Shown here in pieces: positions 13,501 to 28,500 of a stretch of 64,000 nt of DNA; position 1 is the stretch's first letter; each line of letters begins with the position of its first letter. The stretch spans positions 558,001 through 622,000 of the forward strand of contig VXAI01000091.1 of the NCBI GenBank assembly GCA_013399305.1, read 5' to 3'. The stretch comes from Rostratula benghalensis. Lineage: Eukaryota; Chordata; Aves; Charadriiformes; Rostratulidae. The notes under the pieces were generated by a model. It saw only the letters and a list, made by a program, of their open reading frames with translations. It did no database searches and was not told the DNA's origin. Made by a program: the position numbers and the translations under genes.

Positions 13501-16500
13501 AGGAAGGAAGTCTGCGCTACCATAACTCTTTTCAAGGGAAAGATTTTCCCTTTAAGCTATTGTCTGAGTATCTCATTTACCAACATTCATCACCCTCTAC
13601 TTCCTTTGTTCTGCTACTAAGGCATTGGAAATTAAACTCTTTTGTCAGATTTGTAGAGCTCTCCACGTAACTGCCGGTTTATCAATGTAAGGACCAGACA
13701 GACTGTTATGAGTGGCTGTCTGACTTCTTGTATATCAATGTGGCAACTCAATTTTTCTTGAACGATGCCACTAATTGTTTACAGTACAGAGCGATATCCA
13801 GTCTGTATTCAAAGATTTTGTGATGGAAAATCCAGCATGTCTCTGAGGAATTAGGTCCTAAAATGGATTATTGTTACTAAAAGAAATCAGTAATTTATAT
13901 CTACATTCTATAAGATTCAATGTGATGCCTATCTTTGACTTCCAGGTACTGCACCCTGGCATTTGCTAGACTGGTGTATCAGGTGACTACAAATATTTTT
14001 TCTTCTTATGCTAGAATTAAACAATTCCAATGTTTGTGCAGTCAAAAAAGAAACCTAAAAAGAAAAAAAGCCCTAAAAAAAAAGAAAGAAACTTTTTAAC
14101 CTAAGTCAGAACAGCATGACTTTAGTCTTGATATTCTCCTGTGGTGTCTTCCTCTTGCTGCACAAGAACAGCACTGGACATGATTTGGTACGTTGTATTT
14201 TATCTTCAGCTTCTTTAAACTGATCAACAGTCCTTTCAGAGGCACTGAAATAGTTAACACAGAAAAATGTGTTTTCACAAGTGCTTCAGGACCTGATGAA
14301 CCTGGATCATTCTTATAGCTGGTAGGTCTTGGGATGTGAGATCACTTTTAGAAACTGTGGTAGGGGAGGAAGCAAGCATACTCTGTCATTGCCAGACATG
14401 ATGCATATTTTTACATTGTCATTAAAAATATATGTAATCTGACAGTTATGGGCACTGAAACATGATATGAGATTCTTTTCTGTTCTGTTGTATGAAAAAC
14501 TGTCTACCTGGGTACTGCATAATTATATTTGAATGCCTACCTGGCATTCTCTAGTGCTGAAAGGATGTGAAGTCGCTTGCTTCCCCCTTCCCCAAAGACG
14601 TAATCAAACACTCCTAAACTATTCCTGAAAGATATTTGTTCAACCTGTTTTTAAAAATGAGTAGTGATGGGAATTCTCCCACCTTTGAAGACAATTCCAG
14701 CATTTTACTCTTTTGACTGCTAAAAATTATTTTAAGGGAAAATTTGGTATAACAGTCAAACTCCGCAACTATTGAATAGAGTGAAATATTTTCTGTGGGT
14801 TAAGAAAGAATTTGGTTAATAAAGTCTGTTGGTACACTTGGAAGAATATTCCTTCTGACTCTTTACTATGTGCTATTGTAAAAAATACAATGTCTTTTGG
14901 AAATGTGCCTTTTAACTTCCTAGCATGGCTGTCAAAGTCAGTAAAGCCTTGGTAGTGTTTTTATAATTATCTGTGTTTGCACCTAGATATTTTTTCCCTC
15001 CTCACCCCTCAAAATGCAGTATCAGAAAAAAATGGCAATGGTTGTCATTATTTTCTGTCGTTGTCAACATGTTGGTGCACAGTTTCATTGTCCTTGGTGA
15101 GGTGGCTGTATCTTTAATGAGACAGTCTGTCATATCAGTTCAGTGAATGCTTAAGAGATTTCCTTCCCTGAGCCAGGAAACCTTTCATGGCAGCATAGCG
15201 TGCTGATTCACATCAATATCTGATATGTTTGGAGTGTGTTTCTTGTGTACACATTGAAAAAACCCACCAACAAGCCAAGTAAGAACCCCCATTTCTAACT
15301 GTTATGGTTGGACATAGCTGAGCAGTCTGCTAAAAGTTTATTGAGGTCAGGGGTGTCATTCATTTTGATTGTGTGATCCGTTTTTAGATGCAGAACACAA
15401 GTCCTGCCTTGGTCGTGCAGTGGTTGTAGGCAACCCCCCTTATGGAGCCCTTTGCAGCCACATACAGAGCTATGTAAGTACAGAATGTGATTTCTCCCTC
15501 CGCTGGTTTTAGTGGTTGTGGCAATATTTTGATCTCCCGGCTCCAGCTACCATGAAGTGTCAAATGGCTCAGTGTCTCCATTGGCACTGATGAATTTGGA
15601 GCTTTCACCACATACACTAAAGCTCTTTGATCTCTCTCAGTTGGTAGAATTGGGGGCTATGTCTGAGACCTGTGCTTGGCAAATCTTACCGAAATAATAT
15701 GGGAAATAAAAACAGTAGAAATTTGACAGTGTGCAAATGGTAAGATCTGTGCAGAACAGAATAGAACTGCATCATTCTGTTCCTGATATTGTCTTGATGA
15801 AACTGTGTGAATAAGTTACAATGTGTATTTTCACCTCTGTGACAGGTCTTCACAATATTCTCATTGTCTTTCTTTGCTGTAATAGAGTTTCTAACAGTAT
15901 GCATTATTTCCAGTTTTGCTGGTAGCCTCCTGTGCAAGAGGCACAAGAGACAGAAAAAGCAAGGTCCTTCGTACCCCAAAATTTTGTCAAGTTTATAGAT
16001 GGAGCTGGTAATAATGCCAGAAAAGGGTAAATGTGTGGTGTAAATATGAATTATTTTTATTAAAAGTATTTGGAAATATGCATAAAATTTACTAAATGAT
16101 TTCTCTCATCTAATTTATTCATACATAAGTAAAAATGCCACTGGTATAATTTCCCTCTTTTTGAACATATCTTTGTATTTGTTTGAGACTGTGAATTTTC
16201 CAGATAGAGCCAGATGTTCTTTAAGACTCTGAAATAATCTTTGTTGCAATCTCATTCACATTTATAGCATTTGCATGAGAGGTGAGGTCAGAAATAGTTC
16301 TGTGTACTTCTACAAGCCACCATATCCTCTTCTCATAAGACTTATTTGTCTTAGAAATCGTGCTTCCTGCATTTTTTTAGAAATAGCACTATACTTAACA
16401 TAGAAGTATATAGCCCTTTGTCCTTGATACCTATATTCCTGACAATTGGACCTTCCCTATTCATTGCTTCAGAAATCTGTCAGGTGTGCATTTTCCTCCT

Positions 16501-19500
16501 TATCTTATTATCAGGCATGAAGCGCATTGTATGCCTGTTTTCCTCAGATCTTTCTATTTCGATGGATGAGCTGCCTGTTTTAGGTCTTTTTTTTTTTGGC
16601 CTCTTTTTATCTCTTTGTTGTAGGGTGGTTCTTTATATTTTCTGTCGTCCGGGATGTGAAGTGGGGAGCAGATGTTCCACTTCTCCTCAATATTTCTTTG
16701 TGGTCAGTGGAGGACTACTAGCCCCCCAGCTCAATTACTTCTGACATTTTTAGTAGATTTAAGAGATTTTTTTAAGGTTCAGTTTTCCCTGAGACATTTA
16801 ATGATATGATAGCATGGTCATTATTATCATGGAATAGGCATGCAGGGGCCAACTAGTTGCTTCCTGAAGACAAATGAAAACTGGATAAATTAAAAAATAC
16901 ATTGCTTGGCCTCTCACTAACAAACAAGTTCAGGTTAACATGGGATTACTCCAAGTACGTGTATGCATCTTGCTGACTCATAGAATTAAATGTTTTGTGA
17001 ATATGAGAGCAAACTCTCAATGTTATAAGTCATATTAGAAATATATGCCATACTGGTATGGTATGCTTTTGAAGTGTGTCTAGAACAAACAGAAAGACGC
17101 CTTAGAAAATAGCTTACAAATGTCTGCTATACCTTTAATCTATTTTGATACTTCTTGGAGAACAATGGTAACATTTGGTATTCCTGACTATTAAATTTTA
17201 TTGTATGAATTTATGGATTTCAGTTTTAGTGCGTAATTGTGCTTCTATTTAATGGGATGTATACCTATAAACCAAGGAAGCTCTGCTGCTTAATCTGCTT
17301 GCTATTCCTAAAGAACCACAAAATTGTCTTTTGAGTACTATTTTTTTTCCCTAAGTGTTCTCTGGCAGATACAGCACAACAATTTTACTGATGCATTGCA
17401 AATGGCCTATTCGTCAGGTGCATGATGTCTGATTTGTTACCTTGCCTCTTACTGTGTTCTCATTTTGCAGTGTGATAAAAGTTCAATAATTGAAGAACTG
17501 ACACCTCCATATTCTTGTTTGGCAAATGCTCTTTCCTTCAAAATAATTAATGACACTTACTTTTAGAAAAGTCATGCACACAGAATGAGGGACAGAAAAG
17601 TGCTTCATGTCTCAGAGAATGTAAAGATTTTTTTTTCTTCTCATTTGCTGTGCCTGAAATGCTTTGAATTAGGTCTCCTGGCTCAACGAGTTGGCATTTT
17701 CTACTACAACTTCCAAGCAGCCTTATGCTAAACCTCCTGTGATGACATTGCTGCATCAGTACGTTATGACTTGCCTCCCCATTAACTAAGTGCTAACCAG
17801 TGGCACTAAACCATATCTCTGAACAATCAACAGTAAGAGTTCAGTACCCCCTCAGTGAGGACTTGAATGAAAAGCCACCAAAGTCTGCCAGTTGCCTTTA
17901 CTGAAGGCAAAAAGCATGCACAGTGAGGCCCAGATGCACAAAGATGATGGAAGGGGTGTCATCTGTAGCACTAAATTTCTAGGGGAGCTATTTGCATGAA
18001 TTTTTTCTTGGCAGACCTGACTGGCATGTTCTCTAGTTCTGCTTCATATGATCACGGCTGCCAGGAATTGTTTTGTCATGAGTGTGTGTCATTCCTTCTG
18101 CAGATAGAGATGAGCACAGTGAAAGCTACAGCACTATACAAATAATTAAAGCTTATTGGCATTCAATAAGAAAATGCATTGAGAGAATGCTAAGAATAAA
18201 TAGTTTTAAATCCACCCAGCCAGGAAAAAAAAAACCAAAAACCAAACAAAAAACCCCAGAAAATGACAAAAGTAAATTAAATTAAAAAGTATAATCTTCT
18301 ATGCCAGTTTTTTATTATTCCATAAGCACAACCCATTTCTTGAGTAATCCAAGGAATGTAAGGGACTTGTGTCTTGATTTGGAAAGAGAGCAACACGGCT
18401 CACCAATTTCTTGCCTGTGGCTAGTTATGCCCTTGGAGCTGTCTGGTACAATTTGGTAGGTTAAACTATCTACCTTATATTAACTTGTTAAGAAGATGAG
18501 GAAACAAATACACATCTAAGCAAGTAATTATTAAACACTATCCTGCAATTTTATCCAGCTAATTAAAAAAGAAGAACACAGTATTTAAGTCAAGGTCACA
18601 ATAAAGTTAAATCAATAATCTCTAATACTCAAATCTTAATATAATAGAGTAATTCCAAATGGTAAGATTGGTAGTGGTTCTCCTCTTGGGAAAATTTAGG
18701 CAGAGGAGTGATCCCTTTCTGTCTAAGAATATTAATGTAGTCAGTGCTGCACTTCTGCAGTTCCCTAGGTGGAAAAGAAAGGACATGGATGTCCCTAGAA
18801 TGCATGTATTCAGGTACCTGAGTATTTGCTCTCCTCTTCTATGGTAAGCAGTGCTGTCTTCTTGTTTCTCTTCAGGCAGTCACAGAAGTGCTTGTAATGA
18901 TTCCATATTTCCATTTTCACTTTAACTTACATTCCCCTCCGTCATTATTGTGCTTGATTTTATTCTTCTCTCCCTTCCTACCATTACACAAAGCTGTTCA
19001 ATAGAGGTATTATACATAATAGCAATATTAACACAATAATACAACATTTTATGCCTGAAGTACCAATTGACTGCTTCCATTATTGGTTGGTTTTTACTTT
19101 TGAGAAGCTATTATAGTCATAGCTTCCAAAAATGCACACGCAATCTCATATAGTATATCCATAAAACCACTAAAAACATTGATGCCCATTCACTTTAAAA
19201 ATAAGGTAAAACAGAATGATCAAATTCTTTATGCTTTATGTTGTAGTTTCTCACTCACAAAACTTGTTGCTGTCTAGCGTGAGGACCTAGAAGTACGGTT
19301 GGTCATCAAAACATATAGATTAACCTTCATCAGACCAGCTGTCCTGATAACTGAAGTTTACACTTCCTCTGTCTCTGCACAGGCTGTGCAAAGAAGAAGA
19401 GATGCACCAACTTGGGATGTGGTCAGTGGCATAAGAAAGTGAGAAGCATTTTTTTGTCATGGCTCTTGATTTTATAGAAACTGTTTTCCATTCACTCTGC

Positions 19501-22500
19501 CTCAGGGATCACTTCTTCATCTTCAGTGGCAATTAGATGAACATAAGAATTCAGAATAGAGGCTAAGCAACCTCTTTTCATTACAAGAATTGTTTAGGTC
19601 TTTAGTGATAATAGAAAGTTCTCGCCCTGAATTACTTTGATTTTACCAGGACATCCTTGGTGGTCATGGAGAATAACCTATGGGTATGAAGGTGATTAGG
19701 TGATCTTTGCTGAAAAAACAGAACTCTACTTTATGTAAGAGGTAAAGGATCTAGCATCCTGAATCAACAAAAAAATAATTCTGAAAAAGTATTAAATAGT
19801 CTAAACAGGATGCATTCAAACAATAGTATAAATGCCTCATGGCTCTCTAATGTCTTCAGCATTTATTAAAAAATCTTCTGCTTCCTGTGAGTGACAGTGA
19901 ACTAGGGAACTAATTTGCAGTATAATTTTCTCTGTGGCTTTGATCCTGAAACCTGTGATATATTTTATTAGAATAATTTCTATTCATAATGAAATGATTA
20001 GTGTCCTCCAATGTCTGCTTCAAATTTGGGTCTATTTTCTTCACGTATCTTATATAATTTGAAACATATCAGTTAATTGGAGTTGTCATTTAGCTGCCAG
20101 CTTTACTGGAATCAATTTTCAAATCGATGTAGGACACATTGTAATTGAGAATGAGGTTCCAGGTATCCTAGTGGTCACTTCATGGTGCTCCCAATAAATA
20201 CAACAATTTAGAGAATATGAAATTAGTCTCTCATCTGCTAAATGCATCCTGCTGTGAAATTGCAGACAGTTAGAAAAGAAAAGATGCCCTCAGCATAGAG
20301 AAATGGTTTGAGAGAATATGAAAGTTTTAATGGAAAATGTAATAGATGCCAGAAATAATTACACAGGTGACTTCCACAGAGTATGACTGCCATTCCTTGT
20401 ATTTCTTGAGAAAACCCAGAGCCTGTTATTAATTAAGCTTAAAAAATAGGATTCTGCTGTTGTTCTTTAGCCATCAAATATCCTGCTTTCCTTTCACATA
20501 GGTTATGTTCTTTTAAAGGGTATTTGTTCCTGAAATATTTTTCTCTGGAAAAGAACGATCATTAAATATGCGACTTTTGGGGTTGTGCCGCACTCTGTCT
20601 TAATCTCTTTAGGTACTGCTCTGAAACACCTGAGCCAATAAAAAATTAACATGCAGTGATGTTTTTTAAGATGTATATGGAGCAGATAATTAGTGCAGGA
20701 CAAATGGCACTGCTTTGAATATTGACCGTGAAAAGCACATACATTGCAAACCATCCACGTGTAAGAAACTCACAAAATGATCAGAGTGTTGCTGCCTACA
20801 GGTGATTCATGAGGCTTCTTGTTTTGTGAGTTCCCTTCTGTCAGAGTGCCCGCGAAATAACAGCGTGCTGCTGGATGGGTTTGCTGCTTTCAAGATGGGG
20901 TCAGGTTCCAACTATGAACTGTATGTCATGGTAGCTTTTGTCTAGTTTACTAAACAGTTTCAGACATTGTTTCTCTCTTATTTTACTCTTTTGCTCCAAG
21001 TGGTCATTATATGATAGAGGCTCAGTGCAGTGATGGGTGATACAAAATGTCCTCCAGGTTGCTATTTCACAGCAGTTTAATTTCTTGGCATCAGTCTGAA
21101 TAGCCTGAAGGCTGTGATTACTGACACCAAGAGCTGAGATGGTGGGTGGCTATCACAGTGCTATAGAGATTCCTCCATCCAGCCCCCTTCTTATTAGCTG
21201 TGCCTTGCTTCTGCTTATCGCATTCATGGAGGGGGTTAAACAGACTCTGCTAAAGTCAGTGGAGAGGAATATGGATACACATCTGGAGATAAGGCAGGTA
21301 TCCAAAGCAGAATACACAATTGGTAGTGCAATGACAATGTTTCTATTACTTGCCTAGGCTTCCAGGCTTGTTTAGAGCTGGTTTGAGTGTGAGATGTAAA
21401 AGTAAGCTCTGAACTTCCACTGAGGAATAGTTTACATTGGAAAGATATTCCAGGTACCAGGTAACTTAATTTCAGAGAAAATTTCAGCTCTGTGGGAGAC
21501 TGTAACATATGATATCTCTAACAGTGAATGGAAAGAATTAAAGATTTGCATTACAGAATGCTAAAACAAAGGTCTGGTTGTTTTGAACCACTTTTCACTA
21601 TTGCAGTGAATAAAATTGGAGCTAAAAGTCAAAAAACATGCGAGTTTTTTTTTTTGTCCTGAGCGGATTGAAAACATGGGTGTAGGTAACAGTCTTGCAA
21701 AGCCAGATACAACATTTAATTGACTAAGCTGTGATGTGGAAATAAACTGAGAATGAAATAATCAGAGTAATTTGAAGAAAAGACAGTAAGTGTAATTTTA
21801 GAATTATAAGACAAGGAAGGAAAATAAGACAGTGGTAAAAGGTAAATGATAGAGAAGTATCAATGAAACACTTCAGAGTAATATTGCAGTAATTAATTGT
21901 TTAAGGGATTTGGTTAATGTTTTAAATAGAAATCTGTCAAAACTAATCTTAATTTTTCCTGAATTAGAAAGTTTGTTTGCCTGAATATCATCCCACTGCT
22001 AACACTGTTAAAACTTATTCATGCAATAATTCTGGAAGAGGAATCGTGTCCTAGCCATAATAGAGCAGTATGACAAAAATCATGATGAATGGCAGACTTG
22101 AGTTAACTGTGACCCTCTGTTAATGAATAACATCCTTTTTTATTAAATAATTGAGCCAAAACATTGAAGAAGGGGCAATCAGGCATGTCAGAAGCCTTGA
22201 AGAAGAACAGCATTTTGTGAGTTCCCTACCAATTAAATTAGTTTATTCTGTTATATGTCACCATTGATTTGCCTTTTTTTTTCTGGCTGAAATCTGGAAT
22301 CAATATTCCTTATAAGCCCCATTTAATGCTTTTTACTATTTGAAATATGAAACGTGAATTGAAGGATTCCTTTCTTTAGTTCTCCTCCTCTGCTGTTGTG
22401 TACATTAGCTTTCCAGCTCTCTTCATTATACAATTAGACACCTATAACACCAGAAGCTTGGGGCACACCTCACTGTCTCCTTTGAATTACTTAGAACCTG

Positions 22501-25500
22501 CTAAACTGGGGTGGGGTCTCATGTGTGCCCATTAGGATTCCCAGGGTCCTCTACCTGGCTCAAGGCAGAGGTTTGATATCTAGCTCCAAACAATGGGAGC
22601 ATACCAAAGTTGAAATTGGAAGTGGAAGGTCTTATTTCCTGCCAGTCCTCCCTCAGAGTGACTTATCCCAGGTCAGAACCAGAAGACCAATCCTTCAAAT
22701 CCTTACCTGTTTGACTAAGCCTGCTTACATGAGTGATGGCTGGAGTGCTTTGTGGGGTTGGGCTGTTTAATTTAGAACCCAGTTATCAGATCATGGCTCA
22801 TGTTCTTCAGCATGATGATCATTAATCAGGATGCAATGCTTCCAGTTCAGTGGGAAGACCCTGTCATAGGCAGATTACTCTATGTGAGTGCACATCCTCC
22901 ACACAAGCTTCAGAGCAGCTCACAGCTATGGAATTGTGCCAGTGACTCCACACGGTAAAGATCAATAAAATACAGTTACTGTCACCTCAAGGAGATATAT
23001 AGTAGACCAGTAAACAGAAAATGGGTCATATGTAATGTCGATGTAAAGTTAAAAGTACCTTACACCAACAAATGCTTCCAAATTCAACAACTTGGCAGCT
23101 TGCTTATTATTATCTATGTAATTTCTACTCCTGTGGGTGTACACAGTTATTCTTAGAGTTATTTCAATGATTTGTGTTTCAGCAGTGGTAAGCAACTTAA
23201 AAGAGAGACATCTTGATGAATATTGATCAGATAAATATTTTAAAAGGCACAGATTAGCAGAGGAGGCAAGCACTACGTGTAATTTATCTATTATGACAAA
23301 CCAGGAAACATTTAAAAATATCTTGATGTCCAGGAAAAAAAATGTCTCACACTATGGTATTGATTTTTTTGATAATTCTTTCAAGATAGTTTTCAGCGTT
23401 GCTGCAAAGATAAGGATACTGTGATATTGCTCCAAATCACTGAGAAACCTTCTTTTTAATTTAAGGATAATAGGCTACTTAAGACAGTTTATGAAATTAT
23501 TAGTTGCAATTTGTCAGCCTAGTTGACTTTAAAAAAAAAAACAAACCAGTAATTTTTTTTTTTCTGGAAAAAATGCTGGTTTGCTAAAAATTCCCCAAGC
23601 CATCATGGCTGATGAGGCATTTTGCTTGTTTTGCAGTCATTGTGTAATGTTTATGTTTGTCAGCCCACCAAAAGAAGTCAAATTGCAGCATTAATGATTT
23701 CAAGATTCAGAAGGGTCTTAGGGGTGCTGTGTAGGGACACAGAGACAAAGACATTCCCATTCAGCAATAGGATTTCTGTGGGGACTGCTTCTGCCCAGCA
23801 CAATAACTGCCATTTGCTGCTCACCCCTCTGTAGACGATCTTAATCCCGAGTGCTTGAAGAGTTGACATTTTAGGATTTTGAATTGAGGTAATCTTTCAG
23901 ACGGACTTTGAGTATACACGGGTGGCAATGTGCTCCACAGACATACTTGCTTGCTTTACAAATGAAGAATGAGGAAAAAGATTTAGTTTGTAATCTTGAG
24001 AGAAACATAGAATAATTTGAATGTATAGCCTAAAATTCATAAGAAGAAAATGAGGTTAGCACCTCCACCTGCCTTCCCAAGGCAGTGCAGCTCAAGTCCA
24101 GTTGGGGCATCGTTTTTCAAATGGTGGGCAAGTTGCTCTGAGCAATTCCAGGAAAAATACCAGGAAACTTTGGTGACACCATTGTTCCACACTTGAAAGA
24201 CGACCGCTGACACTATTCAGTATTGTTCAAGAAATCACAGACTGGTCTAAAGAACAAAGTTTAAGTCACCTGCAAAATAGCAATGGCATTTTGTTATCTA
24301 TGGCTTAAAAGTTAACTTAATTGATACTTAAAGAAGCTTCAAAAAGTATAGAGATAGAGGCCATAAAATAGCAAATGAAAACTGCTAAATATTATTGAAG
24401 GAAGAGAGGAACAAAGCAAATGGATTTTTTATGGTTTATTGCAATTTGTCTTGCAAGATTAGAATTCGTCATGGATTTCACTAGGGCTGCAGTCAACATT
24501 CTGTCTAGCCTGTGTTGTATGCAGGTTAGACAAAACTTTATGTAATATATTACTAATTTTTCTTAGCCATAGTCTAATAGTTTCTGCATATCTCTTGAAA
24601 TATTCCTTTAGTAAATAACATTTTTATTAAAAGATAAGCAAGAACAAGGAACGTGATGGGTATTTCTCTTGTATTCTGGAGAGAATAGTATTAATTTCAC
24701 TAGTGGCAACATAACAATTTGCTCCTATAAAACCACTTTTCATCTGTGCATCCCATGCTCTTCAAAGTGGGATTATTATTCTAATCCCTTGGTTAAGGCC
24801 AGTGGAGATGAATTACTATGTAGTTATGGCTTTATCCAAGGCTGTATAGCAAGTGAGAGAACTGGGTATAAAGGTTCTGAAATGAACTCTGTTTATTGGG
24901 TTAATAACAACAATGAGCAGCAACAGCAGCAAGACACCTTGAGAGTCAAGGATGAAAGGTGAAAACTGTTAACAGGTTGAGTTGGGTTGGGTTATGACTT
25001 TGTCACAAGGAAATTGTGTGGGCGTAAGATGAAGCACAGTGACAGTTCACTGATGAAATCAAACCCTTCAGAACAATAGCCTTGTAACTTGCTAAGTAAT
25101 CCAGCAACCTTATAGCTATCAGTCTTTCCAAATTATACCGTTTTCTTCTAATGATCACCTGTTTGGCTTGGGTTTTTCTGCCCCAGAAAAGGTGCCTGGA
25201 GGTTGCAATATGTGCAAGTTAGAGCAGTGGCCACAGGTGGCACCTAAGAGAGCTGAGAAAAATTGGTCATCACAAGTGAGGAGACCTGAAGATGGCACAC
25301 TAATTGTCGTCTCCCATGAGATACATCATCCTCTCCACTGACTGCACAGTGAGAGTGACAGATTTTGCCATAGGTATCTCACCTTTTGAAAACCAAAAGT
25401 CAGGAGAGATGACTGTTTCAGGCAAATAGTGTTTCTGAGGCACTTTTAAAATTCAAAGCTTTTTAGTACTTATGTTTTATTGTCAAGCTGTTTCACTTAA

Positions 25501-28500
25501 TGGACTGCAATATATTATTGGAAATTCTAGTCTCTTCAAAATTTTGCATGGATGAGGACTGGAATGTATGTTGGAAAGTAAAGAAATCGAATGTAAATTA
25601 AGACAGGTAAAGATAATGTGGCAGACTACAATAAATGTGAATTATATGAGTAATATGCAGATTTTTTTAATCGATTAAAAATATGATTAATTCCATTTAG
25701 TACTGAAACTCTTCATTAAATATTTCTTGACTTTGCAGCATTCATATTTTGGAGTCAGATGCCTTGAGAGCTCCAGAAGAAAGTCTGCTTCAGATGTTTT
25801 CCAAAGCAACTGCACATGAAAGGAGAGCTCTGGTGGCTGCCATCTTTATAAACTTGTGTATGACTTATGTACACCCAATTTGGAGTAAGTTTATTGCCTT
25901 TCAGGAAACTTTCAAAATTTGGGCATGCAGGGAGGTGATGGAGGTGACAGGAATGCTTCAGGGACTTAGGTTTAAGGCAAGATGAGACAACTAAATAATG
26001 TAACTGTACTCTGCATGATACAGGCCATGGGATTTCATGTAGTTAATTGTATGCTGAGTCCTACTCATAACTGCTTAGAGAGTGTCTTCCAGCAACAAGC
26101 TTTCACTTGGCAACACCAAGAAATGAAAAATGTACTAATATCCTCAGTAGCTTGTTGTCTGAGTTATTGAATTCATTATCAATAAGGTACTTGGTAAACA
26201 ATAATACTCTACAGCTCTAAACCAGATCTTAAACAGCTGAGTTTTTTTCTTAAAGAGACTTAAAAATCATGCTTTTAAATAGCACTGCTAATTATTTTGA
26301 CTACAAATAACTTCTAAAAGTCCTGAGTAAAGAGCAATTAGTGAAATTTTCCTTTTGTACGGAAGAGTGCTCATTTCTTTCTTTGCCAGACTTTAGTTTG
26401 TTTTAGATTTTTTGTTTCTTTTCTTCAGTGTTCATGTTTTTCTCTGTGTTCATGTGGATATTTTGAAACCAGAAAGGGGAAAACATTTTTTAAATTAGGA
26501 AAATGTTATTACAGAGCTGCAAAAAATTGGCAGAGGGATTCAGAAAAGATATTCCATCTGCCACTAGTTTTAATTAAATCAAAAGCCCAGAACAGAAACA
26601 ATCAAACATGCACATACCCAGAATTCAGTCACAGTATCCTATTAACTGTCTTGCATATCCAGAGAAGTTATTTTCATCAGAAAATTAAAATGACCCCAAA
26701 ATATTTGTGTTCCCTATTCTCCAGTATGTGTTGTATTATTGTATGAAACAGAAGATTTTGAAGTAAACAAATAACCCTTTTCTGTACCACAGAATCTTGT
26801 TTATTTATGTTTTGGAAGCATGTGTATGTAGCCCTCAAGCCATTCAAGTTATTTTTAAAATACTCTTAGCGTTTTACCATTTTTGAGATGTTTCTCTGTC
26901 CTGAGAACTTAATTTTTGAATAATTGTTTAACTGATGATGTGGTATCTATTGGCACTATGTTTGATGACATCAAAGAGTTATTAACAAAGAAAGTTCTGT
27001 ATGAGTGAGTTAAGAGTGAGGCAAACAAGTTATTAAAAAGGTCTCTCTAGACTGACCAACAGTTTGGTATCTTAAGACTGCATTAAGATGTCTACTGATG
27101 CCAGTATAAATTAGAGTGGACAATAAATTAAAGGGCATTATAAGTAATGATGGGAGGAAAGCAAAATGGCATCATGTGGATAGGAAGTGAAAGCTGATGT
27201 GTGGCAGATGAGTTCTCACACTTTAGGAAATTTATTAACAATGAACATCCCACAGTCATTTCAGGATCTACCATTTTTTTAATGCCTTCTGTACGTAATT
27301 CATCACCATACTTGTCAACATGCTTTCTTTTCTTCCCTTTTTCTTTTTTGCCACCATGTGCATACAGAAAAACACTTTTTTTTTTTGCCCATAAATAATA
27401 GTTATCCAGACACAAAAAAATCTGTGCTTGGTCTTCGTATATGCGAAACACAGTGAAAACTGTATTCAGTTTTCAGAATGTAAACATTTTCTTCCTATTC
27501 AAAACTTGACAGCTAGAAACAGATTCAGTGATAGCTTTGCAAAACCTTAGTAAAGTTTTAGTCACCTATTTAAGAAAACAGTCTCTATGTGTGTTCATGT
27601 TGTGTAGGTGCATATGCCAAGAACCTGGAATTTTTTGCTCTCGTGTCAGTCATAAAGTGTACTAGGCTCTATGCAAACAATAGGGTACTAGGTTCCCTAG
27701 GAGATCACATCCTGTATCTGTGATGATGGTGGGACCCCTCAATGTTTCAGTCACCTCCTTATATACACACTGTAACCTATGGGGGCAGGAGATAAAATTT
27801 GCTGTAAACGTATTTCTCTTCCACTGTTTAGATTCACCTATATTCAACACCTTACTTCATCAGGCTTAAAGAATATATGAAGCATTGCTGCCAGACAGCA
27901 GTACCACAGTGCTCAGCCCCCGGAATCATGATTGTGTAACATCTCTCCCATTGGATGCTGTTGGTTTGAATCTGGTGCTGGTTTTAAACTGATGTGGCTA
28001 CAGCAGATAGTATGAACCAATGCTACCTGCTATGTCAGTGTATCCTGAGGTCAACCTCTGCCTTAGTTGTAAACAAGATGCGCCACTGCTTCTAGACTAG
28101 GTCTGATTTCACTTCCTTTCTTCGGAAATGCTCTTGTACTATGCTTGAGAAATGCACATGCAATTTCCCCATGGATATCCTTTTCCTGAGAATATTACAG
28201 GAGGTAAAACTGTATATGTTATTACTAGTCCTGGTGGCCTCCAGGTGGGCCCTACTGCTGGTACCACAACCTGCTTAGACCACAATTAAAGACACTCAGA
28301 TCTTGCCTTTACTTCCAGACTTATCACAGCCTTGGTCAGTGGCTGGATGCTTGCTGTCCATTGAGGGTGTATGTTTGGTTCTGTTGCATGTTTGTTCCTT
28401 TTCTGGTGTTTTCTGGTTAATATTAAGGGGTGCAGAAGGCTATTAGGAGAACTGTGCTGTTAGGTCTTCCTTTCCTATTGCCTTGGCGCACCTACCAAAA

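Larger units (their letters stand above)
7514..15387. other. Intron 4 (predicted)
   Basis: About 7.9 kb of intron. It holds the CR1 copy at 9040-10050, a pyrimidine-rich stretch at 11430-11620, and an older L3/CR1-like remnant near 14605-14760. Exon-like segments at 10150-10198 and near 11627 have excellent acceptors but would replace other exons rather than add to the chain. Confidence 0.35.
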
